From Streptomyces sclerotialus (lineage in GTDB: Bacteria; Actinomycetota; Actinomycetes; Streptomycetales; Streptomycetaceae): DNA of 64,000 nucleotides. Made by a program: the position numbers and the translations under genes. How positions within the stretch are numbered: the first letter of the stretch is position 1; the number at the start of each line of letters is the position of its first letter. Positions 26,075-34,540 of this stretch are shown piece after piece. The stretch lies in the NCBI GenBank assembly GCA_000719105.1, contig JODX01000030.1, positions 1-64,000 of the forward strand. The letters run 5' to 3'. The notes beneath the pieces are model-generated. The model was not told the DNA's origin, searched no databases, and was given only the letters and a program-made list of their open reading frames with translations.

Positions 26075-26719
26075 TCACCCTGCCCGTTGCAGACACTCCT
26101 CGGCCACCTGCTTGTCGAGCGCCGCGCGCACCAACGCGGCCGCCAGTACGGCCGGTTCGGTGTTCCCGGCGCGTTTCAGCAACCGCCGGGGGTCGTCCGG
26201 GAGGCCGAGGCGGCGGGCGCCGGACAGGGCCTTGCCGTCGAGGTAGGGGGCCGGCTCCGGCCACACCCGCTGCACCTCGCGCAGGAAGATGGCGGCGCCG
26301 GCCGGGCCGATGCCGGGGACCTCCCGGAGCAGCCGGTCCAGCTCGGCGACCTCCCCGCCGGCCTCCTTCCGCAGCCGCCGCAGATCACCGCCCCAGCGGT
26401 CCAGTACGAGCCGGGCGCCGTCCCCGAGCTGGGTCGACGTGCGCTCGTCGTATCGCCGGTAGCCACCACGGCCGAGCGCGTCGACCCGCTGCTGCCAGGT
26501 GGCGTCGGCCATGGCGCGCGGGCTGCCGAGACCCGCTTCGAACAGGGACCGCGCGGCCGCGAGTGCGGTGGAGCTGCGGATACGGGCGCTGAGCAGACAG
26601 GACAGCACGAGGAGGCGGTACAACGGCTGAGGAGTGTCCCTCAGCCGGATGCCCGCCTCCTCGGCGTACGTCCGGCCCTCGGTGGCGATCAGCTCCTGGA
26701 CCACGCGGTCCATACCCAC
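26075..26719 (-). CDS. HhH-GPD/endonuclease III-like protein
   Basis: 214 aa (GTG 26719 or ATG 26713). Helix-hairpin-helix is visible as EVPGIGPAGAAIFLREV near residue 133-150, in the usual place for the endonuclease III fold. The catalytic Lys of the HhH loop (LPGVGRKTA in Nth) is Ala here (GPAGAA), and no C-terminal Fe-S Cys cluster exists. It may bind DNA without glycosylase-lyase activity. Last gene of a minus-strand run with DUF3140, Dps and WhiB genes; the gap to the DUF3140 gene is only 15 bp. Confidence 0.75.
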   Translation of the reverse strand: MGMDRVVQELIATEGRTYAEEAGIRLRDTPQPLYRLLVLSCLLSARIRSSTALAAARSLFEAGLGSPRAMADATWQQRVDALGRGGYRRYDERTSTQLGDGARLVLDRWGGDLRRLRKEAGGEVAELDRLLREVPGIGPAGAAIFLREVQRVWPEPAPYLDGKALSGARRLGLPDDPRRLLKRAGNTEPAVLAAALVRAALDKQVAEECLQRAG

Positions 26720-26734
26720 GCCTTCCGTCCGCCG

Positions 26735-27094
26735 CTACGTCCGCGGCGCCCTGAGCGGATCGTGGCCCAGCGACATGAGGTGGTGGCGCCGGAGCGTGTC
26801 GTGGCCGCTCTCCGGTTCCGGCTCGTTCTCCAGGTCCACCTGCGACAGGATCTCGTCCACGACGTGCTGCATCACGTCGATGTCGCTTTCGGTGAGGTCC
26901 CTGCGCCGCTTCTGCAGGATGGCCAGCACATGCCGGCCGAGCTCGCCGCCCGCCTGGTCGGGGAGCGGCTCGACGTTCTCGCCGGCGTCGTGCATGCGCA
27001 GCCAGTCCGCCAGTTCCGGGGAGGGCATGTTCACCACGCGGTGGAAGTCGTTCCACAGCACTTCGATGTCATGGGTGTCGGCGGTGTCGGCCAT
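26735..27094 (-). CDS. DUF3140 protein
   Basis: 119 aa. Matches the DUF3140 pattern (VLWNDFHRVVNMPSPELADWL, GRHVLAILQKRRRDLTESDIDVMQHVVDEI). Small, acidic and helical, soluble. The family often sits near stress or DNA-repair genes in actinomycetes, as here between an HhH protein and Dps. Function unknown. ATG 27094. Confidence 0.8.
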   Translation of the reverse strand: MADTADTHDIEVLWNDFHRVVNMPSPELADWLRMHDAGENVEPLPDQAGGELGRHVLAILQKRRRDLTESDIDVMQHVVDEILSQVDLENEPEPESGHDTLRRHHLMSLGHDPLRAPRT

Positions 27095-27134
27095 GAGATG
27101 CCCCTTTCGTGCACGTGCCTTGCGTCCGGACCGG

Positions 27135-27617
27135 TCAGTCCTCGCGCGGGTAGTCCTCGGCCTGGAACATCCAGCGCTGCTTCTCCAGGTCGGCCGTGAT
27201 GGAGATCAGCAGGTCCTGGGTGACCGGGTCGGACTCCTCCGTCACGGCGATGCGCTCGCGCAGCCGCCCGATCGCCGCCTCCAGCGTCTCCACGAGGAGC
27301 GAGACGACATCGGTGTCCCGCAGCCAGCCGTCCTTCGTGCTCGGCAGCGAGAACCGGGACGCGATGGTCTCCGGGCGGCCGTCCGGCGGCACACCGATCG
27401 CCGCCGCGCGCTCGGCCACGGTGTCGGAGTACGCACGGGCCGTGTCCACCACCTCGTCGAGCTGGAGGTGGATCGAACGGAACCTCGGCCCCACGATGTT
27501 CCAGTGGGCCTGCTTCCCGACGAGCGAGATGCCCAGCAGATCGACCAGGGTGTCCTGCAGGGCCTCCCCGGTCTTCCCGCGCTGGGGCTCCGGGAGGGTG
27601 CTCGTCACTTCCGTCAT
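27135..27617 (-). CDS. Dps-family ferritin-like DNA-protection protein
   Basis: 160 aa. Ferroxidase-centre residues are visible: KQAHWNIVGPRFRSIHLQLDEVV supplies the His and Asp/Glu ligands. Dps dodecamers oxidise and store iron with hydrogen peroxide and protect DNA. GAGGAG ribosome site. Its ATG overlaps the stop of the WhiB gene upstream (ATGA), so translation of the two is coupled. Confidence 0.92.
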   Translation of the reverse strand: MTEVTSTLPEPQRGKTGEALQDTLVDLLGISLVGKQAHWNIVGPRFRSIHLQLDEVVDTARAYSDTVAERAAAIGVPPDGRPETIASRFSLPSTKDGWLRDTDVVSLLVETLEAAIGRLRERIAVTEESDPVTQDLLISITADLEKQRWMFQAEDYPRED

Positions 27618-27889
27618 GATGCGTTGCTCCTCATCACGTCGTGCCGGGGCTCACTCGCGTCCCCGGCGGTACGGAGCAGTGCGGTGCGTTCGTCCTCCGC
27701 GAGGCCGCCCCACACGCCCGACGTCTGGCCGCTGCTCAGCGCCCACGAGAGACACTCGTCGATCACCGGGCAGTCGGCGCAGACGCGCTTGGCGTCGGCG
27801 ACGTCCTGCAGCGCCGGACCCGTCTTGCCCACGGGGAAGAAGAGATCGGGGTCCTCTCCCACGCAGGCAGCTTGCCGCAACCACTCCAT
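27614..27889 (-). CDS. WhiB-like iron-sulfur regulator
   Basis: 91 aa from ATG 27889; a GTG at 27937 would add 16 atypical residues and start inside a repeat. Four Fe-S Cys: AACVGEDPDLFFP, then VCADCPVIDEC; the turn GVWGGLAEDER follows. WhiB proteins bind sigma-HrdB and respond to redox or nitric oxide through a 4Fe-4S cluster. Four-base overlap with dps suggests the pair answers oxidative stress together. No clear ribosome site for either start. Confidence 0.9.
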   Translation of the reverse strand: MEWLRQAACVGEDPDLFFPVGKTGPALQDVADAKRVCADCPVIDECLSWALSSGQTSGVWGGLAEDERTALLRTAGDASEPRHDVMRSNAS

Positions 27890-27933
27890 GGAGGCGCGGG
27901 TGCCCAGCCGACCTGGGTGGAAACACGCCGACC

Positions 27934-28008
27934 GCACGCCGGCGGAGGGGACGCGTCCGCACGTCGGCGGAGGGAACGCGTCCGCACGTCGGCGGAGGGA
28001 ACGCGTCC
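27934..28008. repeat. Three tandem 25-bp repeats upstream of whiB-like gene
   Basis: Units 27934-27958, 27959-27983 and 27984-28008; the second and third are identical, the first differs at two bases. Each contains ACGCGT and GTCGGCGGAGGG. They fill the gap between the lipase stop and the WhiB gene, where the WhiB promoter should lie, so they may be regulator-binding sites. Confidence 0.8.
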
Positions 28009-28019
28009 GCGCGGTGTGC

Positions 28020-28829
28020 TCAGCGCGCCAGGACCCGATCCACGAACGCCGTCACGTCCGCGAGCACCTCGTCCCTGTTCGTCTCGTTGAACACCTCGTG
28101 TCGTGCGCCCGGATAGACGCGCTCGGTCCAGTCCCTGCCGCGCAGCACTTCGACACCGGGGCGGCTCCCGCTGAGCGGCACGATGCGGTCGTCGTCGCCG
28201 TGCACCCACAGCAGGGGCAGCTCACCGACGTCCCCGCCCTCGGTGACGGTCTCCAGGGCGCGGACGATCGCCTCCAGCGTCGGGCGCCTGAACGGGCCGT
28301 GCCACACCAGCGGATCGGCGGCGTACACGGTGCCGATCCGCGGATCGCGGGAGAGCAGCGCCGTGTCGATGGGCAGGTCGGGCAGTTCCCCGGCCGCGAG
28401 CAGCGCGTACGGCAGCTCCCAGCGGCCGATCACCGGGCCGGACAGCACGAGCGCCGCGAGCCCGGCGCCGTACCGCTGCGCGTACCGTGCCGCGATCAGC
28501 CCGCCCATCGAGTGCCCGATCAGCACGACCGGCACACCGGGGTGCGCGGCCCGGGCCAGCTCCTCCACCGCGCGCACATCGGTGACCACGTCCTCGAAGT
28601 CCTCGATGAGCACCCGCTCGCCCGCCGACCTGCCGTGCCCCACGTGGTCGGGCCCGAACACGGCCGCACCGTGCGCGGTCAGCGCACCGGCCACGTACTC
28701 GTAGCGGCCGATGTGCTCGCCGTACCCGTGGACGAGGAGCGCGACGTACCGCGGCCGCGGGTGCGGCCACTCCTGTGCGACGACCTGTCCGCGGGTGCCG
28801 GTCAGGGTGTGCTCGCGCGCCTCGGTCAT
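28020..28829 (-). CDS. Alpha/beta hydrolase, monoacylglycerol lipase/lysophospholipase type
   Basis: 269 aa from ATG 28829. HGYGEHIGRYEYVAGAL is the oxyanion-side motif of the family, nucleophile elbow GHSMGG near 100, acid Asp in LLWVHGDDDRIVP and His in GARHEVFNE. Cytoplasmic. Divergent from the TauE/SafE gene; a separate transcript from whiB is likely because of the repeat block between them. Confidence 0.88.
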   Translation of the reverse strand: MTEAREHTLTGTRGQVVAQEWPHPRPRYVALLVHGYGEHIGRYEYVAGALTAHGAAVFGPDHVGHGRSAGERVLIEDFEDVVTDVRAVEELARAAHPGVPVVLIGHSMGGLIAARYAQRYGAGLAALVLSGPVIGRWELPYALLAAGELPDLPIDTALLSRDPRIGTVYAADPLVWHGPFRRPTLEAIVRALETVTEGGDVGELPLLWVHGDDDRIVPLSGSRPGVEVLRGRDWTERVYPGARHEVFNETNRDEVLADVTAFVDRVLAR

Positions 28830-28963
28830 GGCTGCCTCCAGCTGCGTCGGTGAGGGCTGACCGGAGATCCTTCCAGGCGGACGGGCGGTGGTCCACGTGC
28901 AGGCGCCACCTGTCGAGACGGTCCTGTCACGCAGAGATACGTGGGCATAGCATCGGTGCCCGC

Positions 28964-29737
28964 ATGAACACGATGACACTGGGGCAGCTGTCCCTCGCCG
29001 AATTCACCGCCCTCGCCTGCGCGGCGTTCCTCGTCGGCTTCTCGAAGACGGCCGTGAGCGGGGCCAACACGGTGAGCCTCGCGATCTTCGCGGCGATCCT
29101 GCCCGCCCGTGCGTCCACCGGCGTCCTGCTGCCGATCCTCATCGCCGGGGACGTGCTCGCCGTGCTCACCTACCGGCGGCACGCGCACTGGCCCACGCTG
29201 TGGCGGCTCTTCCCGGCCGTGGCCGCGGGCGTCGTGCTCGGCACGGTGTTCCTGATGTGGGCCGACGACGGGATCGTACGGGTCTCGATCGGCGCGATCC
29301 TGCTGATGATGGCGGCCGTCACGATCTGGCGGCGGCGCGCCGCCGAGCGGGAGACGGACCCCGACGAGGTGGCCACCCGGTCCGGCCGCGTCAAGGCCCG
29401 CAGTTACGGGGTGCTCGGCGGTTTCACGACGATGGTCGCCAACGCCGGCGGCCCCGTGATGTCGCTGTACCTGCTGTCGGCGGGCTTCCGGAAGCTGGGC
29501 TTCCTGGGCACGTCGGCCTTCTTCTTCCTGATCGTCAACGTCTCCAAGGTGCCCTTCAGCGTGGGGCTCGGCCTGATCGACGGCCACTCGCTGCTGCTGG
29601 ACGCGGCCCTGGTGCTGTTCGTGCTGCCGGGCGCGCTCGTCGGCAAGTGGGCCGTGGACCGGATCAACCAGCGGCTGTTCGAGCAGCTGGTGATCGCGGC
29701 GACGGTACTGGGCGGGCTCCAGCTGCTGCTCCACTGA
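28964..29737 (+). CDS. TauE/SafE-family sulfite/anion exporter
   Basis: 257 aa from ATG 28964 (a second in-frame ATG at 28973). About eight hydrophobic helices. The family signatures at the start of each half are present: AAFLVGFSKTAVSGANTVSLAIF and YGVLGGFTTMVANAGGPVMSLYLL. Such permeases export sulfite, sulfoacetate or related anions. It precedes cobK by 35 bp on the same strand, so the two may be co-transcribed, though no functional link is known. Confidence 0.88.
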   Translation: MNTMTLGQLSLAEFTALACAAFLVGFSKTAVSGANTVSLAIFAAILPARASTGVLLPILIAGDVLAVLTYRRHAHWPTLWRLFPAVAAGVVLGTVFLMWADDGIVRVSIGAILLMMAAVTIWRRRAAERETDPDEVATRSGRVKARSYGVLGGFTTMVANAGGPVMSLYLLSAGFRKLGFLGTSAFFFLIVNVSKVPFSVGLGLIDGHSLLLDAALVLFVLPGALVGKWAVDRINQRLFEQLVIAATVLGGLQLLLH

Positions 29738-29772
29738 CGGACGGCCACCGGCCGGCCCGTACGCTCGACGTC

Positions 29773-30543
29773 ATGTCCCCGCAGTCGCCGCAGTCCCCGC
29801 GCACCCACGTCCTCGTCCTCGGCGGCACCACCGAGGCGCGCGAACTCGCCGCGTCGCTCGCGGCGCGCCCCGGCGTGCGCGTCACCACCTCCCTCGCCGG
29901 GCGGGTGGCCCGGCCCCGGGAGCAGGCGGGCGAGGTGCGGACCGGCGGGTTCGGCGGGGCCGAGGGCCTCGCGGACTGGCTGCGCGCGCACGCGGTCGCC
30001 GCGGTCGTCGACGCCACCCACCCGTTCGCCGCGGGCATCACGGCACACGCCGCCCGCGCCGCGGCGGCCACCGGCGTCCCCGCCGTGGTGCTGCGCCGCC
30101 CCGGCTGGCGCCCCCGCCCCGGCGACGACTGGCATCCGGTGGACTCCCTCGCCGCGGCCGCCGGGCTCGTCCCCGAGCTGGGCCGCCGTGTCTTCCTCAC
30201 CACGGGCCGCCTCGGCCTCGCGGCCTTCGCGCACCTCACCGCACCGCACTTCCTCGTGCGGTCGGTGGAACCGCCCGAACCGCCCCTGCCGCCGCACACC
30301 GAGGTGCTCCTCGCCCGCGGCCCCTTCACGGTCGACGGTGAGGAGGCGCTGCTGCGCGAGCACCGCATCGACGTCCTGGTGACCAAGGACAGCGGGGGAG
30401 CGGCGACGGCGGCGAAGCTGGTGGCCGCCCGGAACCTGGCGCTCCCGGTCGTCGTCGTACGGCGGCCGCCCCTGCCCGAGGGTGTGACGGCGGTGCCGGA
30501 CGTCGAAGCGGCGCTGGCCCACCTGGACCGCGCCCTGGGCTGA
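29773..30543 (+). CDS. cobK: Precorrin-6A reductase
   Basis: 256 aa from ATG 29773. NAD(P)H-dependent step of corrin-ring synthesis. Family landmarks: VLVLGGTTEARELAASLA, VDATHPFAAGITAHAARAA, RRVFLTTGRLGL, VTKDSGGAATAAKLVAARNLALPVVVVRRP. A second corrin enzyme, cobF, lies 2.2 kb away on the opposite strand beyond the MFS gene. No cobalamin riboswitch was seen. Confidence 0.93.
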   Translation: MSPQSPQSPRTHVLVLGGTTEARELAASLAARPGVRVTTSLAGRVARPREQAGEVRTGGFGGAEGLADWLRAHAVAAVVDATHPFAAGITAHAARAAAATGVPAVVLRRPGWRPRPGDDWHPVDSLAAAAGLVPELGRRVFLTTGRLGLAAFAHLTAPHFLVRSVEPPEPPLPPHTEVLLARGPFTVDGEEALLREHRIDVLVTKDSGGAATAAKLVAARNLALPVVVVRRPPLPEGVTAVPDVEAALAHLDRALG

Positions 30544-30567
30544 GCGCACCGCTCGGGACGGCAGCCG

Positions 30568-32643
30568 TCAGTGCACCGCTCCGGCGGCCAGTTCCCTGGC
30601 CCGCGCAGGCATCGAGCTCGTCAGGTCCTCCGCGAGAAGCCGCTTGGAGATGGCGTCCACCGCGGCCCGCAGGTCCGTGCCGGAGGGCCGGCCGTAGTCC
30701 TGCTCCAGGCGCTCGCACAGCCAGTCGGCCCAGGCCGTGCTGATCAGCTCGGCCTCGCGGGCCCCCGCCGGGGTGAACGAGAAGAGGGGGCCGTGGCGGG
30801 TGAGGCAGCCCTCGGCGACCATGCGGTCGAAGACCGGCTCCAGCACCTCGGGCGGTACGTTCCGGCTGGCGGCGACGAGATTGAGGTTGGCGTGGCCGAC
30901 CATCCGCTCGAAGAGGTGGACCTGGGTGACCGCCCAGGCGCCCGCCATGTCGAGACGGGTGCCGGAAGCGCGGACCACACTGTGTGCGGTGTCCCGCCCC
31001 ACGCCGCCGACGATGCGCGCGACGGCGGCCTCCAGCAGCCGCTGCGGGTCGCTCTCGCGCGGCTGTGCGAACCCGTCGCCCATGTCGGCGGAGCCCGCCC
31101 GCGCGCTGTCCCGCAGCCGCACCTGCTTGAGGAAGAGCGCGACCAGGAAGCCGAGCACGGCGACCGGGACGGTCCACAGGAAGACGGTGTGCAGCGTGTC
31201 GGCGTACGCGTCGATGATCGGCCGCGCCGCCGCGGACGGCAGTGAGTGCAGCCCCTCCGGGCTCTGCGCGGCACTGCCGATCGTGCCGGGGTCGGCCGCG
31301 CCCGTGCGGGCCGCCGCCGCGACGCCCTCCCGCAGGTTGGGCGCGAGCGCGTTGGCGTAGATGGTGCCGAACACGGCCGTGCCGAACGCGCTGCCCAGCG
31401 TGCGGAAGAAGGTCACGCCGGAGGTCGCGGTGCCCAGGTCGGTGTAGTCGACGGTGTTCTGCACGGCGATCACCAGCACCTGCATGGACAGCCCGATGCC
31501 CGCCCCGAGGACGAACATGTACAGGGACTCCAGCCAGGTACCGGTGTCCGGGCCCATGCGGGAGAGCAGGTACAGGCCGAGGCCCATGACCAGGGAGCCG
31601 ACGATCGGGAAGATGCGGTAGTGACCGGTCTTGCTGGTCGTGTTGCCGCTGAACACGGACGCGATGAGGAGTCCGACGACCATGGGCAGCGTCCGCACCC
31701 CGGAGACCGTGGCCGAGTCGCCGTCGACGTACTGGAGGTAGCTCGGCAGGTAGGTCAGCGCGCCGAGCATCGCGAAGCCGACGATGAAGCTGAGGATCGA
31801 GCAGACCGTGAAGACGGGGTTGCGGAACAGCCGCATGGGCAGCATCGGTTCGGCAGCCCGGGTCTCCACCAGACAGAACAGCGCGAGCGCGATGAGGCCG
31901 CCCGCGAACAGGCCGATGATGACGCCCGAACCCCACGCGTACTCGTTGCCGCCCCAGCTCGTCGCGAGGATCAGGGCGCTTGCGCCGATCGCGACGAGGG
32001 CGATGCCCAGGTAGTCGATGACCGGGCGCGCGACCGACTTCACCGACGGGATCGTGCGGGCGGCCGAGGCGATGACGACGATCGCGATGGGCACGTTGAC
32101 GTAGAACGCCCAGCGCCAGGTCAGGTGGTCGGTGAACAGCCCGCCCAGCAGCGGCCCGACGACGGTCGACACACCGAAGACCGCACCGATGGCTCCCTGG
32201 TACTTGCCGCGCTCCCGCAGCGGGATCACATCCGCGATCAGGGCCATGGAGGTGACCATCAGCCCGCCGGCGCCGATGCCCTGCACGGCCCGCCACAGGA
32301 TCAGCAGCGTCATGTTCGTGGCGAGGCCGCACAGGAACGAACCGGTGATGAAGACGGCCGCCGACACCTGGAAGACGGTCTTGCGGCCGAAGAGATCGCC
32401 GAACTTGCCCACCAGCACGGTCGCGACCGTCTCGGCGAGCAGGTACGACGTCACCACCCACGACATGTGCGCGGCACCGCCCAGTTCCGACACGATCGTC
32501 GGCAGCGCCGTCCCGACGATGGTCTGGTCGAGCGCCGCGAGCAGCAGGCCCAGCACGATCGTCACGAAGACGATGTTGCGACGACGTACGTCGAGCACGG
32601 GTGGCTGAGCGGCCGAGGGCTCCGGTTCCCGGGTGATCGTCAC
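30568..32643 (-). CDS. DHA2-type MFS drug exporter with C-terminal winged-helix domain
   Basis: 691 aa from GTG 32643. The first ~520 residues are a 14-helix EmrB/QacA transporter (DQTIVGTALPTIV motif D1, WVVTSYLLAETV, GKFGDLFGRK motif A, VVGPLLGG motif C). The last ~150 form a MarR-like winged helix (LDMAGAWAVTQVHLFERM, LEPVFDRMVAEGCLTRHGPLFSFTPAGAREAEL). Such fusions occur in actinomycetes and may let the tail gate or sense drug. It lies between cobK and cobF and converges on cobK. Confidence 0.9.
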   Translation of the reverse strand: MTITREPEPSAAQPPVLDVRRRNIVFVTIVLGLLLAALDQTIVGTALPTIVSELGGAAHMSWVVTSYLLAETVATVLVGKFGDLFGRKTVFQVSAAVFITGSFLCGLATNMTLLILWRAVQGIGAGGLMVTSMALIADVIPLRERGKYQGAIGAVFGVSTVVGPLLGGLFTDHLTWRWAFYVNVPIAIVVIASAARTIPSVKSVARPVIDYLGIALVAIGASALILATSWGGNEYAWGSGVIIGLFAGGLIALALFCLVETRAAEPMLPMRLFRNPVFTVCSILSFIVGFAMLGALTYLPSYLQYVDGDSATVSGVRTLPMVVGLLIASVFSGNTTSKTGHYRIFPIVGSLVMGLGLYLLSRMGPDTGTWLESLYMFVLGAGIGLSMQVLVIAVQNTVDYTDLGTATSGVTFFRTLGSAFGTAVFGTIYANALAPNLREGVAAAARTGAADPGTIGSAAQSPEGLHSLPSAAARPIIDAYADTLHTVFLWTVPVAVLGFLVALFLKQVRLRDSARAGSADMGDGFAQPRESDPQRLLEAAVARIVGGVGRDTAHSVVRASGTRLDMAGAWAVTQVHLFERMVGHANLNLVAASRNVPPEVLEPVFDRMVAEGCLTRHGPLFSFTPAGAREAELISTAWADWLCERLEQDYGRPSGTDLRAAVDAISKRLLAEDLTSSMPARARELAAGAVH

Positions 32644-32690
32644 AGGCCCACCTTCACACCGGGCGGCGCCGTGCGCATGCGGGGCGCTCC

Positions 32691-32732
32691 GCGCGGGTGG
32701 GACGGGGCGGTGCCGCTCCGCCCCACCCGCGC
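32691..32732 (-). terminator. Hairpin after cobF
   Basis: Eleven-bp outer stem (GCGCGGGTGGG / CCCACCCGCGC) with an inner short stem, 14 bp past the cobF stop. Confidence 0.6.
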
Positions 32733-32745
32733 GCTGCGGCGCGGC

Positions 32746-33525
32746 TCAGTCCCCCCGGCCGCGCGGGTGCCTGCGCAGCAGATACGTGTCCATGATCCAG
32801 CCCTTGCGCTCCCGGGCCTCGGCCCGCAGCCGCTCGATGCGCGGGCCGGCCTCGGCGAGGGGCCCGGAGTCCAGGATCTCGTCGGGGGTGCCTATGTAGG
32901 CGCCCCAGTAGATGTCGATGTCCTCGCCCGCGTACTGCCGGAAGGTCTGGTGGGCGTCGAGCATCACCACCACGTCGTCGACCCCCTCGGGGAACCCCTC
33001 GGCCAGCCGGCGTCCCGTGGTGATCTGCACCGGCCGGGCCACCCGGTTCAGCCCCGTGCGGTGCCGGGCCACGAGCGCGGAGACACTGCTGATGCCGGGC
33101 ACGACGTCGTACGTGAACGCCACCGTCCCCCGCTCCAGGATCTCCTCGAGAATCCCCAGCGTGCTGTCGTACAGCGCGGGGTCTCCCCACACCAGGAAGG
33201 CGCCGCTCTCGTCCTCGCCCAGCTCTTCCGCGATGAGCCGTTCGTAGATCTCGGCGCGGGCGCTGCGCCAGTCGCCGACCGCGGGGGAGTAGGCGGAGCC
33301 GCCGGCGGACCGGTCGCGCTCCGGATCGCGGGCCTCCACCACCCGGTACGTGCCCTCCGGCACGTGCGCGTCGAGGATGTCACGCCGCAACTGCACGAGG
33401 TCGGACTTCACCTCGCCCTTGTCCAGGACGAAGAACACGTCCGTGCGCCTCAGCGCCTTGACCGCCTGCAGGGTCAGCTGGTCGGGGTCGCCCGCCCCGA
33501 TGCCGATGACATGAATCGTTCGCAC
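32746..33525 (-). CDS. cobF: Precorrin-6A synthase (deacetylating)
   Basis: 259 aa from GTG 33525. SAM-dependent C1-methyltransferase of corrin synthesis, tetrapyrrole methylase fold: TIHVIGIGAGDPDQLTLQAVKAL at the N-terminus, LVWGDPALYDSTLGILEEI, DVVPGISSVSALVARHR, and the CobF-specific end ERKGWIMDTYLLRRHPRG. Acts just before CobK in the aerobic pathway, so cobK and cobF belong together functionally although on opposite strands. Confidence 0.92.
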   Translation of the reverse strand: MRTIHVIGIGAGDPDQLTLQAVKALRRTDVFFVLDKGEVKSDLVQLRRDILDAHVPEGTYRVVEARDPERDRSAGGSAYSPAVGDWRSARAEIYERLIAEELGEDESGAFLVWGDPALYDSTLGILEEILERGTVAFTYDVVPGISSVSALVARHRTGLNRVARPVQITTGRRLAEGFPEGVDDVVVMLDAHQTFRQYAGEDIDIYWGAYIGTPDEILDSGPLAEAGPRIERLRAEARERKGWIMDTYLLRRHPRGRGD

Positions 33526-33634
33526 GCCCCCGAGTCTGCCGTACGCCACCGACAGCACCCGCACCGCGTCGCCCGAGCGCGCTCGGGGCCGGCCGTGACG
33601 GGCCGTGGAACGCGCCGGGACGCGCCGGATGCGC

Positions 33635-34180
33635 CTACGCCGACCCGTCCCCGCGCAGCCGCGGCGCCCACGCGCGCGCGTCCACCGCCGCCCCCTCCCG
33701 CTCCACGGCCCCGGCCAGCTCCCGCGCCCAGCCGCCCAGCTCCGCCACCCCGATGCCGTACGGACGCACCTGACCCGACCCGGCCGACCACTCCTCCACG
33801 GCCCCGGCACCACGCCGCAGCAGCCGCGCCCCGCCCGCCACGTTCCCGCGCGCGGCGTGCGTGAGGCCCACCGCGAGCTGGGCGAGCCCCCGCCACAGCC
33901 CGCGCTCCGCGTCCGGCCCGGACTTCCAGGCGTCCTCGAACACCTCGTGCGCGTGGAACGGTTTCCCCGCGTCGAGCAGCGCCTGCGCCTCGGCCACGCT
34001 GTCCTCCGGGCTGCGGACGACCCCCTCCGGCTGCCGTGCCACACCGGAGGCGCCGTACGGCAGCGGGCGGCCGAGCCCGTCCCGCGGCCGGGCGTTGTGC
34101 GCCCGCCCCTCTTCGTCCCGGTCCCGGTCCTGTTCCCGGTCCTGTTCCCGAACCGGCCGGTCCTGCGATGTCCCGCTCAT
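33635..34180 (-). CDS. DUF309 protein
   Basis: 181 aa from ATG 34180. The DUF309 core is FHAHEVFEDAWK ... LWRGLAQLAVGLTHAARGNVAGGARLLRRG. An acidic-basic N-terminal stretch (REQDREQDRDRDEEGR) comes from a short DNA repeat at 34120-34150. DUF309 is a small helical domain of unknown function. It diverges from tRNA-Pro copy 2. Confidence 0.8.
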   Translation of the reverse strand: MSGTSQDRPVREQDREQDRDRDEEGRAHNARPRDGLGRPLPYGASGVARQPEGVVRSPEDSVAEAQALLDAGKPFHAHEVFEDAWKSGPDAERGLWRGLAQLAVGLTHAARGNVAGGARLLRRGAGAVEEWSAGSGQVRPYGIGVAELGGWARELAGAVEREGAAVDARAWAPRLRGDGSA

Positions 34181-34279
34181 GAGCCGATTCTCTCGCGCAC
34201 CCGCCCGCTTCGGGACAGCCCCCGACGTGGGGTAAAGTTCTGTTCGCGCGATCACGCGGGGCACCGCGGAGGAGCGCAT

Positions 34280-34353
<74 letters not shown>

Positions 34354-34369
34354 CGTTTTTCGTCGCAGA

Positions 34370-34397
34370 TCAGGGGCCGTTTTCGAACGGCCCCTGA
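34370..34397 (+). terminator. Terminator of tRNA-Pro copy 2
   Basis: Twelve-bp perfect stem with a TTCG tetraloop, 16 bp after the tRNA. Confidence 0.8.
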
Positions 34398-34540
34398 CGC
34401 ATTTCCGCGCCGGGCGGCACTCGTCCTTCGGCCGGCACCTCTGCCTTTCCGCCCATGTCCGGCTCCGTATTCGGTGTTGCCGGGCGTGGGGCTGTGGGTA
34501 ATCTCGCCTCGCGGCGTCGCGGACGAGGGGGAGGGCGGCC

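Noticed and set aside
27934..28008. Possible CRISPR array
   Set aside because: Three contiguous 25-bp units without spacers, so a plain tandem repeat.
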